From NCBI GenBank assembly GCA_036362985.1, contig JAYGXS010000009.1:11152955-11216954 (forward strand): a stretch of DNA of 64,000 bases, read 5' to 3'. This DNA comes from Ligula intestinalis (lineage: Eukaryota > Platyhelminthes > Cestoda > Diphyllobothriidea > Diphyllobothriidae). This document shows positions 11,823 through 24,645 of the stretch, one piece after another (position 1 is the stretch's first letter; every line of letters starts with the position of its first letter). The notes beneath the pieces were generated by a model. The model was not told the origin of the DNA. It worked only from the letters and a program-made list of their open reading frames with translations, and searched no databases. Made by a program: the position numbers and the translations under genes.

Positions 11823-12417
11823 GTCCTCAAATTATGCCTCAACTTCTACTGGGTTAATTCTTTGGTAAGGTTAACAAAAGTTGAGTCTTAATGATAGGGC
11901 CTCGGTTTGCAACTTGTTGAGTTTAATGTCCGAAAGATTCAGGATAATTCATCAGGGTTTCGAGGGAAGATATCCTCAGTAGGCTTTTTACAAATTGACC
12001 TGACTTATTTACTTCGGAATGTTTCTCTGGTCTTCTTTTGTATGATATATGAATGATTGATAAAGAAAGACCAGCAATATAATCCTACCTTCTCCAAAAT
12101 ATGTTTCGTCTGGTAAAAGAAGGGTTTGTTGTAATCCACCAACTGAATAGAATCTTCTATTTTTGATAATGTAAGACGGTCCTATTTTTTAAAAGTTGGT
12201 CATAATTTTCTTCGTAGAAGCACTTTGCAAAACTCAGAAGGATATAGCTTGTTATTCAGACAGTTCTGTTAAAATTCAATTCGTGTATTTTTCTTCGTTA
12301 TTCGGCATTTTAACTGCAGAAGTCTTTCCAAAGACTTTATGATATCCAAAGGGAGTTGCTGTTTCAGAAATTTAAAGCAACGTTTTCCTGGTGCAAATTT
12401 ACATATGGCAATAGGAG

Positions 12418-12935
12418 CAAAATAATTTATTGGATCCATATCCTTCCGAAAGAGCTCGTCAGTTGCCGCATCTCATTACTTAACGTGAGTCACAAAAGAG
12501 AAGATACACAAAGAATTCATACAACAAAATCAATATAACCACAAGGACATAAGGAGTGGTCAAGTGGCTAATCAATAACATGAGAAGTACAAACGCTATG
12601 ATCAGCAAAAATAACAGGGAAAAAACACCTGAGGTAACAACTTAGGAGGAAAAATGTATAAACAGGGAGCCAATGATACCAAGGCAAAGTTAGGTTCACT
12701 ACATACTCCAACTGTTTACATAGGTGGGGTTTGACCCGCCGTATGTTGGCTGCCTCCAGGTAGCGTAAAGTGCGAGTTGTTCGTGTTCGAATAAGTACTC
12801 GGAAGGACGTTTTGGGATCAACAGAATGACCCCCGTCTAACAGATGTTCAGTAATTGATGACCAGGGAATTTTTATTTGCTTTAATTAGCCAGCTAGGTA
12901 AATGTTCGTTAGCTCTGGTGGCCATTTGCTTATGC
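12418..12935 (-). repeat. Inverted repeat arm a of the left-arm PLE (C-terminus and 3' tail)
   Basis: Reverse complement of 13,112-13,632 with few differences. Read on the minus strand it covers the end of the GIY-YIG domain, the RYLEAAYIRR-type C-terminus and the untranslated tail down to a GGATCCAATAAA segment near 12,420. Confidence 0.85.
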
Positions 12936-13372
12936 AATCGCCCTATGAACTTGCCATTGAAAGGACGTACTATGCTGCTGATCTGATGATTTGCAATCTG
13001 ACAAAGCCTTTACCAGTTCCTCATGCGAAAGATGCCATGCCTTTGCACGCCACTTCAAACTGCATTCATGCATTTAGATGTAATTGGGGAGGCAAGTACA
13101 TAGGACAAACGCAGAGGCAACTGGCCACCAGAGCTAAGGAACTTTTACCTACCTGGCTTATGAAACAAGAAAACAGAATTCCGCCGTCATCAATTACTGA
13201 ACATCTGTAAGACTTGGGCCATTCTGTTGAACCCAAAACATCCTTCCGAGCACTCGTTCGAACACGAACAACTCGCACTTTACGCTACCTGGAGGCAGCC
13301 TACATACGGCGGGTCAAACCGGACCTATGTAAACAGTTGGAGTATGTATTGAACCTAACTTTGCCTTGGTAA
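12902..13372 (+). pseudogene. Penelope-like element GIY-YIG endonuclease and C-terminus
   Basis: The plus strand encodes the PLE linker and endonuclease. NCIHAFRCNWGGKYIGQTQ matches the GIY-YIG pattern (GIY as IHA, YIG as YIGQT), followed by ATRAKELLPTWLMKQE. An in-frame stop occurs after SSITEHL (13,210). The frame then continues with RTLRYLEAAYIRRVKPDL and ends at a TAA after NLTLPW (about 13,372). The element at 45,262-46,215 has the same C-terminus, so the two are one PLE family. The endonuclease would cut DNA for retroelement insertion; this copy is dead. Confidence 0.8.
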
Positions 13373-13632
13373 CATTGTCTCCCTGTTAATACATTTTTCC
13401 TCCTAAGTTGTTACCTCAGGTGTTTTTTACCTGTTATTTTTGCTGACCAAAGCGTTTGAACTTCTCATGTTATTGATTAGCTTATTAGGCCACTCCTTAT
13501 GACCTCGTGTTTATATCAATTTTCTGTATGAATTCATTGTGTACCTTCTCTTTTGTGACTCACGTTAAGTAATGAGAAGCGGCAAATGACGAGCTCTCTT
13601 GAACTGACATGGATCCAATAAATCATTTTGCT
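13112..13632 (+). repeat. Inverted repeat arm b of the left-arm PLE
   Basis: Mirror of 12,418-12,935; about 175 bases separate the two arms. Ends at GGATCCAATAAATCATTTTG, matching the start of arm a. Confidence 0.85.
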
Positions 13633-13689
13633 GCGCTTGCTATATTAAGCTGCTAAAATAACGTGATGTCACTTCAATGTAGTTAGTCC

Positions 13690-14290
13690 TTTATCAGCAT
13701 CAGCATCATGCCCCATAGAAAGCAAACTCACGTATGTGCTTCGTTTGACGGAGGAATACAACCAGTCTTAAGTCGTCTGGCAGAGAAAACAGGTTGTCCA
13801 TATGTAATGCAGCCTTAAAATGAGAAATTTTCAAATTTGGCTGCATGTATGGACACAAGTTTTACATATAACTACCCCATATTTGTCGGTATCAAAGCTT
13901 GGAAAATGGCAATCTCTGCGAAAAGGAGCGGTTTATTTAATGCACTAGGCTTAGCACGGATGGCTGGAGACATTGATGACGAGATCATAGTCTCTTCGTT
14001 GCCCACTTTTCTAGGAAAAATCGAGGTGGCGTATTAAAAAGGGGCGTCCAGCATTGTCCTGCATTGGGTGCAGTCAACGTCCTGCCCTGAGCGATGAAAT
14101 TTTGCGGAAAGCAGCCCTTTTAGAGGAAGATCTGCCCAATTTTTATAGATGACTTACTGAACAGGATACTTAGCATAGTGCGTCTTGCAACACCGTTTCC
14201 TCTTTTATTTGTACAAAGGTTTGGCTTTCACATTTTGATACTTCAGAGTTGCAGTTTGTCTTTGCTGCTCAATAAGTGAATCCCTATCTC
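13690..14290 (+). repeat. Dispersed repeat Y, copy 3 (left arm)
   Basis: Shares GTCGTCTGGCAGAGAAAA, CCTTAAAATGAGAAAT, TTTAATGCACTAGGC, a GCATTGGGTGCAGTCAACG segment and CTTAGCATAG with copies 1 and 2. Its mirror is 36,690-37,370. Between 13,994 and 14,051 it lacks the hammerhead-bearing insert found at the same site in the right arm, and resembles copy 2 there. Confidence 0.6.
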
Positions 14291-16583
14291 ATGATATGTA
14301 GGCGATTCAATAAAAACCTTAATTTTGCCTGAAGTCAGCATATGCAGCGTGTCCCTAAATTATTTAAGCAGTAAAATAATAACCATTATAAAAAAAACAA
14401 GGTATTCTTTGGCGGAATTATTGCTGTTTAATAGCATAATAATATTTGAGCTACAAAAAATTCATATTGATGAAATAATGATATGACAAGTGACGGTTCC
14501 AATGTTAAATGTTAATAAGTTGAGGACATGGGAGTGGAAAAGAATGGCAAACAAATACCAATTTTTACAACTTTAACATGTATATTTAAACTTGCATTAA
14601 ATGTATCAGAAATAGATGTGGTCACCATGACAAAAGTTTTTCCTTATGTGGATAGTATGTATAAATTCACCTCTTGATGCACGAAAATATGCTTGCGTGC
14701 CTTGTGTTAATTTTTATGGACGATTGCTGGTTAGTGAAATAAAAGTAGAGTAGTGGCCAAACAGAGATTGGCTGAATGTTCACAAAAAGCTTCGATAATG
14801 GTTTTACTTGTTATCAAATTCATACCTTCCTGCGCATATCGAAAGAAATTTCTGTGTGTCAAATTCTTTATAAATTATTCGACAGTTTGAGTGCGACAAG
14901 CTGCATATAATTTTCGTAAATCTGCTCAACACACTACGAATTTAACTTTTTTTCTTTTTCTCCATAAATACCGAAATTGTTCAACCTTCTTAGTGAAAGC
15001 TAAGAAGATTTGAATTGCATAAACGTATTTACACAAATACTGAATTTGTAAACATTGCTCCTTGTGTAAATGCCTGTTTAGCTCAAGATTTTAGAATCAC
15101 CTAAGCATGTCAACTTATTGCCATCAATATAAGTTTTCACAAAAAAGCAGAGAACGCATACGTGTTAGATAAATTTAAAAAATTTCATTAGAAGTTTGCT
15201 TTTTAAAAAGAGGTATAATTAGATTTTTCGAAGTCAAATATCTGTTTAATATGCATTGTTTTTCGAAGATAAAATCAAGCACAAAGTGTGATATTTTTCC
15301 AGTCTTTTAATTTTTCCTAAAATCAAAGATTATTACTCTAATGTACATGACACAGCTTGCACTTCTGCATAAATTTAAACAGATTTCAATATTTCCTTTT
15401 TAATTATGAGAACCATTTTTTAATTTCGATTGCTGAAAAGAGTGGCCCAAAATGTCTTCTTTTTTTTTCTGCACCAAGTTTTAATATTCTTTTATTCTCT
15501 TCTATATTTTTACAGTTTTTGGACAGAGTTTTAAAAAAATAATTGAGACAATTTATGAAATTCTCTGTCATTTTTATGGTCAGTCAAATATGTAAGACGC
15601 GTTAGAATCTTGTTTGTTTTTAAATTATGTTTAGAGAACAAAATGAAACAGATTTGTTAGCAATTTTTTTAACTGAAATCCCATTTATTTTTTCGACAAT
15701 AATGTTTTATCTCATATGTACGCTTATCTTAATGTCATGGACGCAAAACAAAATTAACCATTTGGTGAACAAATATAATTATAAGGTTCCTGCTCCTCAT
15801 GCATGTTCTTTTTAGTGCTACGCGCATAAGCAAGAAATTATGTTCGGCAGCATTTGATATCGTCGGAAATTACTCAGATATCAACAAGCGCTGGCTATTG
15901 CCCAATTTTGCCATTATTTGTTCCCAGTATACTGATTTGAATGGAATTAAATTCTACTTAACAGCATTTTGTGCCTTATGTCAACCCAATTAACTAAAAT
16001 GACGACTGTTAAATCACCCAATCCCCTTCCTTTCATCAAACATTTAATCCACTGTACTTATCTATGAAGTGATATTGCCTATAAACTGAATCTTTTTTGC
16101 TATTTTTTGTTTCTCTTCTTATTGAAATTTGGACGAAACTCGGTCGGTTTTATTTTCTTTAATCACACTTGGGATCAGGACATGAGGCAGGCGTGAGTAC
16201 ACTTTACCAGAAAACATGGCAAAAATATAATGAGCGCTGCTACAAAAGGTGACGAGAACGTTTGTTGGCGTGAAGCTTCAGTGCAATATTGAAGAGAAAG
16301 GTTCGTCTACATTTGGTCTAAGGCATTTCTCCTTTTCAGCCATTCTATCTGAGACATGCGCAATGGTCTTAGTTAAAGAAAGTTGATCATGACAAAATTG
16401 CATGTTTCCATCTGTTCATTCTGTCAATTTGTGAGGACGGTAATGTACATCTAGGCAGAATGCTGAGCCTTTCAAGACCATAACGGATGGCGTCTCAGAA
16501 GCCCAGATACGACTTTATATATGGTTTAACTTGCATTATTTAGGTTGACTTGTGTGGCTTCGACATCGGTGTAAAAGAGATAA
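14291..16583. other. Left-arm AT-rich sequence without recognisable gene
   Basis: Mirrors 34,370-36,690 throughout. Open frames of 60-70 codons (15,357-15,993) are AT-rich and not supported by any domain. Confidence 0.5.
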
Positions 16584-17715
16584 TTGTTTCCGCATGACAC
16601 TTTTGCAAATCGCACATATTCCCGCAAAGATATTGCGCTCAAAGTTCATAAGTATGTGTTGAAATACGAGCATCCCAATATATTGAATTTACAGGAGGAA
16701 GGATTACATGCGAATTTAAATTCTTGTACGTGTGAATTGAAAGTTCAAGAAAAGCTTATTGACAAACTCAAAATTTTACCCCCTTACATGATGAAATAAA
16801 GGTTACATTACAGGTGTGTTCGTCCTTTAGATCGATTTCTCAGCGCTTATCGACAGGCAGCAACAAACTACTCCCTACTTATATTGAGAATTCATAACAA
16901 CTATTATACCTGTTCATCGAGGCCAAATTTTTCCTCTGCGATGAATGCTACCAGCAAGTTAAAAGATGGCACATTTGTTTCTCCCAATATCCGGCTTCAT
17001 GGCCGAAGCAAATATTCAGAAGTTGGAATCAATTGATATTTCAACTACGCTACGTAGATGGCACATTATTCATCATCAAGAAGAATCAATCAGACATCCC
17101 TCCCCAGGAACTCAATTCTATATTTGCAGGAATTCAACTCACACACGAAACGGAGGTTGGTGGACAACTCCCATATCTGGATGTCTTTTACATGGACATA
17201 CTGGTCTATCACTCCGTACATCTATTCAACGTGAACAAAAATATTCAGAAATATATCAAGCAAAAATGATTTACGTATTCTAATTAGTCTTCAAGATTGG
17301 ATATCGAAAGAACTTCGGGTGTTAGTGCATGAAACAACAGGAATCCATATAAAAGAGCATTTAGGATGAAAATACCACCCAGTCTTCCAAAACAGTAACG
17401 TGAAGATCATGCCAGAGGTTTTCAACCGAAAACTACGAAAATAGCACATTCAAGTTGCACACCAGCCCGCAATCACTTGCGTTCAGAACTTGCAAACCCT
17501 GATGACAAGTTAAGCTACCTTGCAAGAAAACGTGTTGTCTACAAGATCCCATGTGCCAGTTGTGGTGAAGTGTATGGCGGCCAAACAGGAAAAACTACTG
17601 TCAGAAGACGAGACGACTTATCTCATGTGATCATGCACGCACAACACACTGATCCTAAATTCGCGTGGAAAAGAACACGTCTTGTTGATGTTGGCCCAAC
17701 CAGAAAAGGGGGATA
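16584..17715 (+). pseudogene. Penelope-like RT and GIY-YIG relic, left arm
   Basis: A decayed PLE in order. 16,584-16,800 encodes RKDIALKVHKYVLKYEHPN and VQEKLIDKLKILP. Near 16,970 there is SPISGFMAEA (RT palm; the usual form is GSPxSGxxAE). At 17,051-17,062 the active site reads YVDG instead of YVDD. LPYLDVF follows (the usual PFLDVL), then a GIY-YIG domain at 17,530-17,630 (VVYKIPCASCGEVYGGQTG). Frames shift several times. The mirror copy at 33,220-34,370 carries the same YVDG change. Confidence 0.85.
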
Positions 17716-17719
17716 ATTC

Positions 17720-20700
17720 CTGGAGACGATGCACTTAAATGTGGGATGCATTTACACATGGTATAATTAATTCAAGGCCAAAGTTGAACACACGTGGCCA
17801 ACCACTGCATGATAACTAAGTGTAAGCAAGGCCTACGGGCGCAGACTTTAGCTTACTGAACTGCAATTCGTGACGTGCGATTAATGAATTAAATTGTTCC
17901 TGCACACATCTCATTGTGCGACGACTCGTTCGGTTACCACCCTCAAAAGGTCACAAATTGTATATTTAAGATTTCCCAAGAATAAAAAAGAAAGGGTATT
18001 TGTGGAAGGCCTGTTTATTGCTTTCCTCGAGATTTAAAGATTGGGGCTCTGTTCTGTTTTACGCATTGCCAAAATAAATAGATGTTTTTTAACCTACATG
18101 CTCCAATATGCGACACGTCGCCATTTCATTCTCGTAATATGTTGTCAAAATGTTTGCTTGTTATGTTTTAAATACGGATCTGGGGGATTTCAGTCAGTCC
18201 GTCGAACCGTTTACTATTTTCTTATGTTCGGGATTATAGGCCCCGCTGTTTGTCCAGTAGAATAATCTTAAAGTAAGTGGTATGGCGCCAATTACGCATA
18301 TAGTTTTTTTTCCAAACAAAGTTATAAAATTATTGCTTAAATATACTGCAGATGTTTCAGAAAAAAAGTTTATTGTTCGAGAAATGAAAAGTATCTATAG
18401 CTTACATGTTTTACTATCGCTGGACTTAAAAAGTTAATGAGGAATAATCTGACAAAGATGTTGCGATAATTTGCATAAATTGCTGCGCAAATTTGTCACC
18501 TGCATACAAATAATTATTTTTAAATGAAACATCCACAATTTTGGTAAGGCAGAAATATGGCCATTTCTGCCTTGATTGCCATAACTAGTCAGTCATATTT
18601 AATTCTCATCAACTGAATAAAACGAAGCGCCAACCGGTGACCTGGGCGACGCTTTAAACTAATTCATGGAAGACGTGGTGCATTGAAATTTGGGAATAAT
18701 TATACCTGGCTGTGTATGATTAATACACTAGAATGCGACCGTGCATCTTCTTATGTCCTGCGTGGCCAACTCATTCGACATATAATTTTCTAGGCATTGA
18801 TCGACTGCCTGCTGGACTCCATACGATAGTGGGAGGCAACACGGATTGACAGTGTTTCGTAAGCAATCTGTGGGTGGCCATCTAGTATATATTCACTCAC
18901 TTCGTTAGAGACGGAGGCGCCGCGAGGAGAATATTTACGGAGTAACCGGAAAGAAAAGCAGTTTTACCTTGATTTAATTTACTCAATGGAAACAAACTTT
19001 ATTTATAAAAACAACATGTTTGCGTTAGAGTTCAGATAATGCAATACTTATTCCAGGATTCCAAAAAGCTATTTTTTTTAAGTTAAACCTGTCTTCCGTA
19101 GTGCACTCATAATTTGGAAACCACTTAAAAGTAGGGGATCAACTGCTATCGCTTTAGCAATTGGAGTTGGCATTTTACCATGAAGCATAAACTTTGTGGA
19201 CATCTGATATTATATTCCAATTAAATATGGATAACGGTGAAATGGCGCATTTTGAAATTACATTAAACAGAGAATATATGCATTCTCCCACGTTTGCATA
19301 AAACTTCTATTGCACTAGTAGAACTACGAGAGTCTATACGTTTTCGCTGCTATTCATTATCAAAACGTCTGCTGTACTGAAAAAACGCATCATTTTGGAG
19401 CAAATTTTGTGAGGCACAATGCATGTATTTTATTTAACTGAAGACAATACAGACCGTTAGGACTGGGGACTTCAATTGCAGTGTATTTCGGAGACGAATT
19501 GTAGCATGCAATGTAACTAGGGGTTTTTCTGATGACTTTTTCAATCCAGTCACGTTTTGTTGTTTTCAACACAAATAAGTTGAATTCCGCCGTGCAATTG
19601 GGGGTGCCTTTAGAAAATATGCCGTACGCAACCCATTTCGATCTGGCTGCCGTTAGAAACAGGAGTCATCTGCCACTGTCACGTAGACAAGGAGCTAAAA
19701 AGAAGAAATGCATGCAAACAACTTAATTTGGGATACAAGAAATGAGTACAGTGATGTGCTTTACTTTTGTGAAGAACAGATTCTTCAATGTTAACTTTTT
19801 AACCCGTGCGCGTTTTTCGTACAACTTGCCTCATTTTCGTGGAAATATGGAAGGCTGACTTTTTGCTGATACGTTGATGCGATTGGAGTTCGAGCTTCCA
19901 TCAGTGTCTCCGGTGAACTAAGAACTGGCGGATTGGAAGGATAAGGAAGTATTACCCAGCCAGCAACATTGCAGAAATGCCTACAAGGAAGAGTTAACAA
20001 CCCTTCAGGTAGAATCTGTCCACCATGCATGCATTATCATAGTGGCTAGCTAAAGACGACCACCAACAGGCAGGACTACACATGCACAACTTGACGGTCG
20101 CTGAGAATAACAGCTGAACTAGGTACAAGAGGAAAATGTTGTAGATATGAACACACGACGGTAAATAATCTTAGATGCATACACTTCAGTAGACAGTATT
20201 AAGACTGTCCACATTGACGATCGCTGAGACAAATATCTGAACTTAAAAAACAGTTAGAACGTCGCGGGTATGAATGCTTGTGTTAAGGCTGAAAGCTTTT
20301 AAAATCAAGGCATATTTCATCGAAAACACGGAGGAAATATGTATATTATTTGTTTATTTTAATAGAACAAGAAGTTTAATTTCAACTTTTTGAATCAAAA
20401 AAGCGGCCCATAATGGTTTAAAGCGGTCATAGATAATGAAAATTTGAAATACTTAGCAGCGTTCGAGAAGATGGTTCAACTTGGGCATTAGCGAATGTCA
20501 ACATTTTTTTTGCCAAAAACATGACTATCTTTCAAATATTTTAGAGGGTAAATTATCTGCCTAATACAGTTATAATGTCCCTTGAATACAAACCGTCCGT
20601 CAACACAAAGTAGCGGCAAACCGGATGCAACAGGTACGCTATAAGCACAATAAACTTCACTAGCGTAAATCACCTCCGTTACGACATAGACGCACGCATG

Positions 20701-20760
20701 AACACGAATAACACTTTCTAATCAATGTTGGCCTACTCAGTCAGATTATCATAGGCGCGT
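17720..20760. other. Left-arm sequence without recognisable gene
   Basis: Mirrors 30,430-33,215. Includes the paired 79-codon open frames at 19,791-20,030 and 31,161-31,400, which evolve without constraint (see rejected items). No RNA gene or tandem repeat is visible. Confidence 0.5.
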
Positions 20761-20764
20761 TCAA

Positions 20765-21077
20765 AATTTAACGAACGCGTTATTTTCAATCAAAGAAGTA
20801 ATAATTATATTGCCCATGTTTTCCACCAAATGTATTTGAATTTATAAAGGCAGACAAATTCAAGGATAAAAAGGCATACTTCTTAAGTAGTCAAAAGATA
20901 CGCATTACTAGGAGTCGGAACAAAGCTCGTTAAAAAGCCGACTTTCTGCCCTGACTAAACGGGTTTCAGATTACACTACAAGCTTATCATTATGACAACT
21001 GGATTCAATTCCAATTACCGAAAGAGTATAAGTCTTTCGCATATGTCGAAATATTGCATGATCAATGGCTTCTACTG
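20765..21077 (-). mobile_element. Half MITE left after a deletion, left arm
   Basis: This is only the outer half of the element that is complete at 29,377-30,371 in the right arm. It ends in CTG followed by TA at 21,077, as in the full copies. The other side breaks near 20,764, joining the middle of one terminal repeat directly to flank sequence (GCGCGTTC). About 740 bp present in the right arm are missing. Confidence 0.7.
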
Positions 21078-23269
21078 TAAAATGTGTTTTAACTGCACAT
21101 GTCTCAGTGTTTATCAAAATAGAGGCATAACAATAGACGTATGTATTCCAATTTGTAATATATCTTAAAATACCGAATTTTTAACAATCGTCCTTTGCTA
21201 CAAAATGGGCACAGCAATTAATATGCTTGTAAATTGATTCAGGACACCATATTTTTAGTTCACTTCTAATGCACTGTGGGGAGTTTATTGAACGAAATAT
21301 CAGTAGTCATGTGCTATGACAAATAGTTTTGAAGGTCACTGGAAAACATGCTTGGTAAAATGCTAGCCTCAAGGTTTGATTGAGGTGTATTTTGCTGCAC
21401 GATTATCATTATTAAATCCCAAAAATATATGTTTATAATCGACTGACTATTTAAGTATACGAAAATGGTGAAATAAGCGTCTCCTACATCCGACGACTTG
21501 CATAACAGGGCCTGCTGTTTGGCGCAGATTATGTTCTTTTCCTTTTTGTAGCCTTTGGGTGGCGTCTGCGTGTGTGCGTTCTTTTCATTGATTTTGACAG
21601 TCCTTATAAATTCAAATATAGTTTATGGTAAAATCAAACGAAAGAGGTTTTTCTTGTATTGCGTTGGTATAAAATAACGGCTTATTTGAATATTATACTC
21701 AAAGATAGAACATCTCTGGGATTGACAAATATTCTGATAATAAGCACGTCTACGACTGTGAGGTGTCTGTTCATTAAACATCATACCCATCAATCTATAA
21801 ATGCTGCCAATGCCGTTAAAAATATGTTCAAAATTATTGCGATATTTAATAAAAACGATGTGAATTATTCCTCTAAATGTAGGCGAAATGTATTTTTCCT
21901 TAAACCTGATGTACAAAATGCGCAGGTTTTAAGCCTTGACTTCAAATATAGCAATCATTAAGGCTTCAAAATTTTTCGAAAATTCTGAAAAAAATTCAAA
22001 ACCGAACGATCCTTTTTCTCAGCATAAAATATAAACATGGTGTAATTTGCCACAAAAAGGGTACATGTAACTTTTTAAGTTTACGTTTTCTATTGAATAT
22101 GTTCGAATTTATAAATGCAGTCAAATAAATGATACCGATGCATAATATATAAAAAATTTACATTTTATCAAAAAAGCATATTATAGCATCATTAAATTAA
22201 GTTAAGAATAAACTACTTTATAATCAGTATCACTTCCTGAGTCAATGCCGGTTAGCACAAGAGTATTCACTAAGGCCAATAATTGTCCAAATACCATCGT
22301 TGCCAGCAACAAACAGATCGGGTGACTCGTGCTCAGAGATGCTTGTCTCGTCTGCTCTCCACGAGTTCTATTCCCCTGGCAAATCTTTCAATCTGAAATC
22401 TGCATGGAAACCTGTCACGACTTCAGAATTTTACTATGATGAAAATGTGTTCGTACCCAAACACTTTGTACATTCAATTAGCTACATAGTTTTCAATGCC
22501 ACTTATCCACGCATACACCCGAAATATAAGTCTTTGGCGGAGACCCAGCTGCGCTATTTCCCGTTACTTAGAGTTTCGGATTTTCGAGCCTGAAGTCTTC
22601 TGTAGCCGACACACAGCATTGTTGTGGCTGGCAATTTAAAATATTTTTTTTATTCCAGAAGCTCCTTTTTCTTTAAGATAAACATTTAAGGAAGGCGTAA
22701 TCTGCGGCGAAACGAGAACATTTTTTATCGTTAACGTGTTTGTGCTCAGATTTCCTAGTGTGATCATACCTCCACTATTCATATTCCCGTTGCACATCTG
22801 GCACGTTGAAATCACCGATGAACTTGCCACGTCTTCACGATTTTGTTTTGCTAAAATTGATTTCGTATCCAAACACTTTTATTACATCCACTTGGCTATA
22901 CAGAGGTGTAGCAGTTTCTATGTGTCTAAAGTATTTGACAATTGTGAAACATATTTAAAACCAAAAGATACCTTTATTCTAAGTATAAGGAATAAAATGG
23001 TGAAAAAATCTACCATAGGAGTACAAATAATATTTTTTGACAACATTTTCCAAAAAAATGTTTTAATTTATTAAAGGAGACAACATTTATCATGAATACG
23101 TGCAATATTTAACAGGTTACTGTGTACACTGATCAGGACAAAGCTTATAAAAATGCCATATTTATTCATGACTAAAATAAGCTTAAATAAGACCACTTGA
23201 TAATTGCGCGCAACCAGTGCAAACTGTGCATGTTTCAACCCTATCTGCGCATAACTATGAAAATGTTAC
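21078..23269. other. Left-arm inner repeats related to MITE terminal repeats and repeat X
   Basis: Contains several diverged copies of the inner MITE terminal-repeat motif TTTGAATTTATAAAGGCA: near 21,590 (minus), 22,105 (plus) and 23,060 (plus). Two tandem, diverged copies of one block lie at 22,300-22,500 and 22,745-22,930; both contain GTGCTCAGA, a TTGATTTCGT/TGTGTTCGT.CCAAACACTTT stretch and ACATyCA. Mirrors 26,435-29,340. Confidence 0.55.
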
Positions 23270-23335
23270 AATCATGTATGATTAAGGATTCCCGGCGAAA
23301 TCTGAAACATCAGGAAAAAAAACGGTTGTTCCACT
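23270..23335 (+). ncRNA. Degenerate hammerhead-like motif, inner left arm
   Basis: Plus strand reads GATTAAGGATTCCCGG, then CTGAAACATCAGG, then GTTCCACTGATCGCTTCC. It matches the 26,390-26,432 copy, but the conserved GAAACGTC has become GAAACATC. Confidence 0.4.
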
Positions 23336-23499
23336 GATCGCTTCCTCTTCTTCTGAACGATTCGCATATTTTCCAGGATTGGAAATTTGAACATTATTAT
23401 GAATATTTTCCCGCCACTGGTTTGGTAACATAGTTTCTACTCAATGAGTTAATTACAGAAATTGTGAATTTATTTTTTCGAGAAGGCAGCAGGAACTCA

Positions 23500-23599
23500 N
23501 NNNNNNNNNNNNNNNNNNNNNNNNNNNNNNNNNNNNNNNNNNNNNNNNNNNNNNNNNNNNNNNNNNNNNNNNNNNNNNNNNNNNNNNNNNNNNNNNNNN
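23500..23599. other. Assembly gap of exactly 100 N
   Basis: One hundred consecutive N, the usual placeholder for a scaffold gap of unknown size. It lies where the left arm of the giant inverted repeat ends. The orientation and distance of the two contigs therefore rest on scaffolding, not on read-through sequence. Confidence 0.99.
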
Positions 23600-23980
23600 A
23601 GCCCATATTCGGCCATATATCGACGGCAAAGAGACAGGTTTAAATAAACATCGTACTTTGGCAGACATGCGGAAAATATTATGTATGATATGTTTTATCC
23701 AAATAAACTTCCTGGTAGCCATAGCTTGAGAAGTGACTTAGTTCTGAGCATCAATACAAGTAATAGAATCAAAATACAGTCATATATTCCAAGTTCTAGA
23801 TAAAAACTTACCGGGGAATACAGTTACTTACATTTATTTGTTAAATGGATACACGATTACGGTCCTTTGAAAGGTGTTTTTTTTAACGGATAGAACTAAT
23901 TCTTATTAAGAACATTAATATCCGACGCATTCCTTATTAAGGTTTTGACGCAAATTGGCCTTGGAGCGTAAGCTTTTTTA
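23600..23980. other. Spacer sequence right of the gap
   Basis: Nothing recognised. It has no mirror copy, and lies between the N gap and the 3' end of the CR1-like fragment. Confidence 0.5.
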
Positions 23981-23999
23981 CAGTTTGTGTTAACAACAT

Positions 24000-24645
24000 C
24001 AACGTGGTATTTTCGTCTTATGACTTGGACCATTGCTCCACAGAATAAAGCATATTGGTCAGGCAAGTGTGGTTTCCTCGAGACTCGTGTTGGGCACCTT
24101 CAAAGGATTATTTTATTCGCGGAAATTCATCGAGACCTTTTTGATGATCCTTTCCAAAACTTTGCAACAGATGTAAGTTAAGCTCACTGGTCGATAGTTG
24201 TTCGCACTGGTTCTGGATACACCCTTGTGAGTAGGGTATATGTTCGCAACATTCCAATCGGATGGGAGGAGGCCTCGATTAAAGGACAACTAAAAAAATG
24301 TGCGTAAGTGGTCTGGAAAGTTCCGAAGCCAGCTCGTGTAGTACCCTTGCTGGTATTTTCTCTGGACCCAGAGACTTAGCTTCATTAAGCGCAAGAAGTT
24401 CATTCCTTAAATATTCTTCTGTGAAACGGAGGTCCTCCATGATTTTGCCATAATTCTCTGCATGGAAGTCTGCCGGATTAAAATGCAGTTCCTCAGTGAA
24501 AAAAGAGGCAAGAACTTGCTAAGGTGTTCCGCTTTTTCGAGATTGACGATAATTTTGTTCATTATTTTCATCTTTTAGTAAGGCAACTGTGTCTTTGTTT
24601 TTTAGCTTGCTATTGATGTAACTGTAGAGAATCTTTGGCTTCGTT
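24000..24645 (-). pseudogene. Start of the RT domain of the spacer CR1-like element
   Basis: Minus-strand frames give PKILYSYINSKLKNKDTV, NEAKSLGPEKIPARVLHEL (usual KSxGPDxIPxRVLxEL), then SRPLTHIF, LLPSDWNVANIYP.HKG and NNYRPVSLTS, the classic opening blocks of CR1-like RTs. The rest of the palm with the FADD active site is absent. Confidence 0.8.

Larger units (their letters stand above)
11608..13650. mobile_element. Palindromic Penelope-like element insertion, left arm only
   Basis: This block interrupts the left/right arm homology: the flanks at 11,604 and 13,680 align to 39,150 and 37,370. On the minus strand it holds a PLE C-terminus and 3' tail (12,935 to 12,418) followed by a new 5' region and RT N-terminus (to 11,608). 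That is the head-to-tail, pseudo-LTR layout known for Penelope elements. A third piece (12,902-13,632) lies on the plus strand and repeats the tail in inverse orientation. It is absent from the right arm, so it inserted after the duplication or was lost there. Confidence 0.75.

Noticed and set aside
23397..23722. Open frames running through the N gap
   Set aside because: They consist largely of undefined residues and have no meaning.
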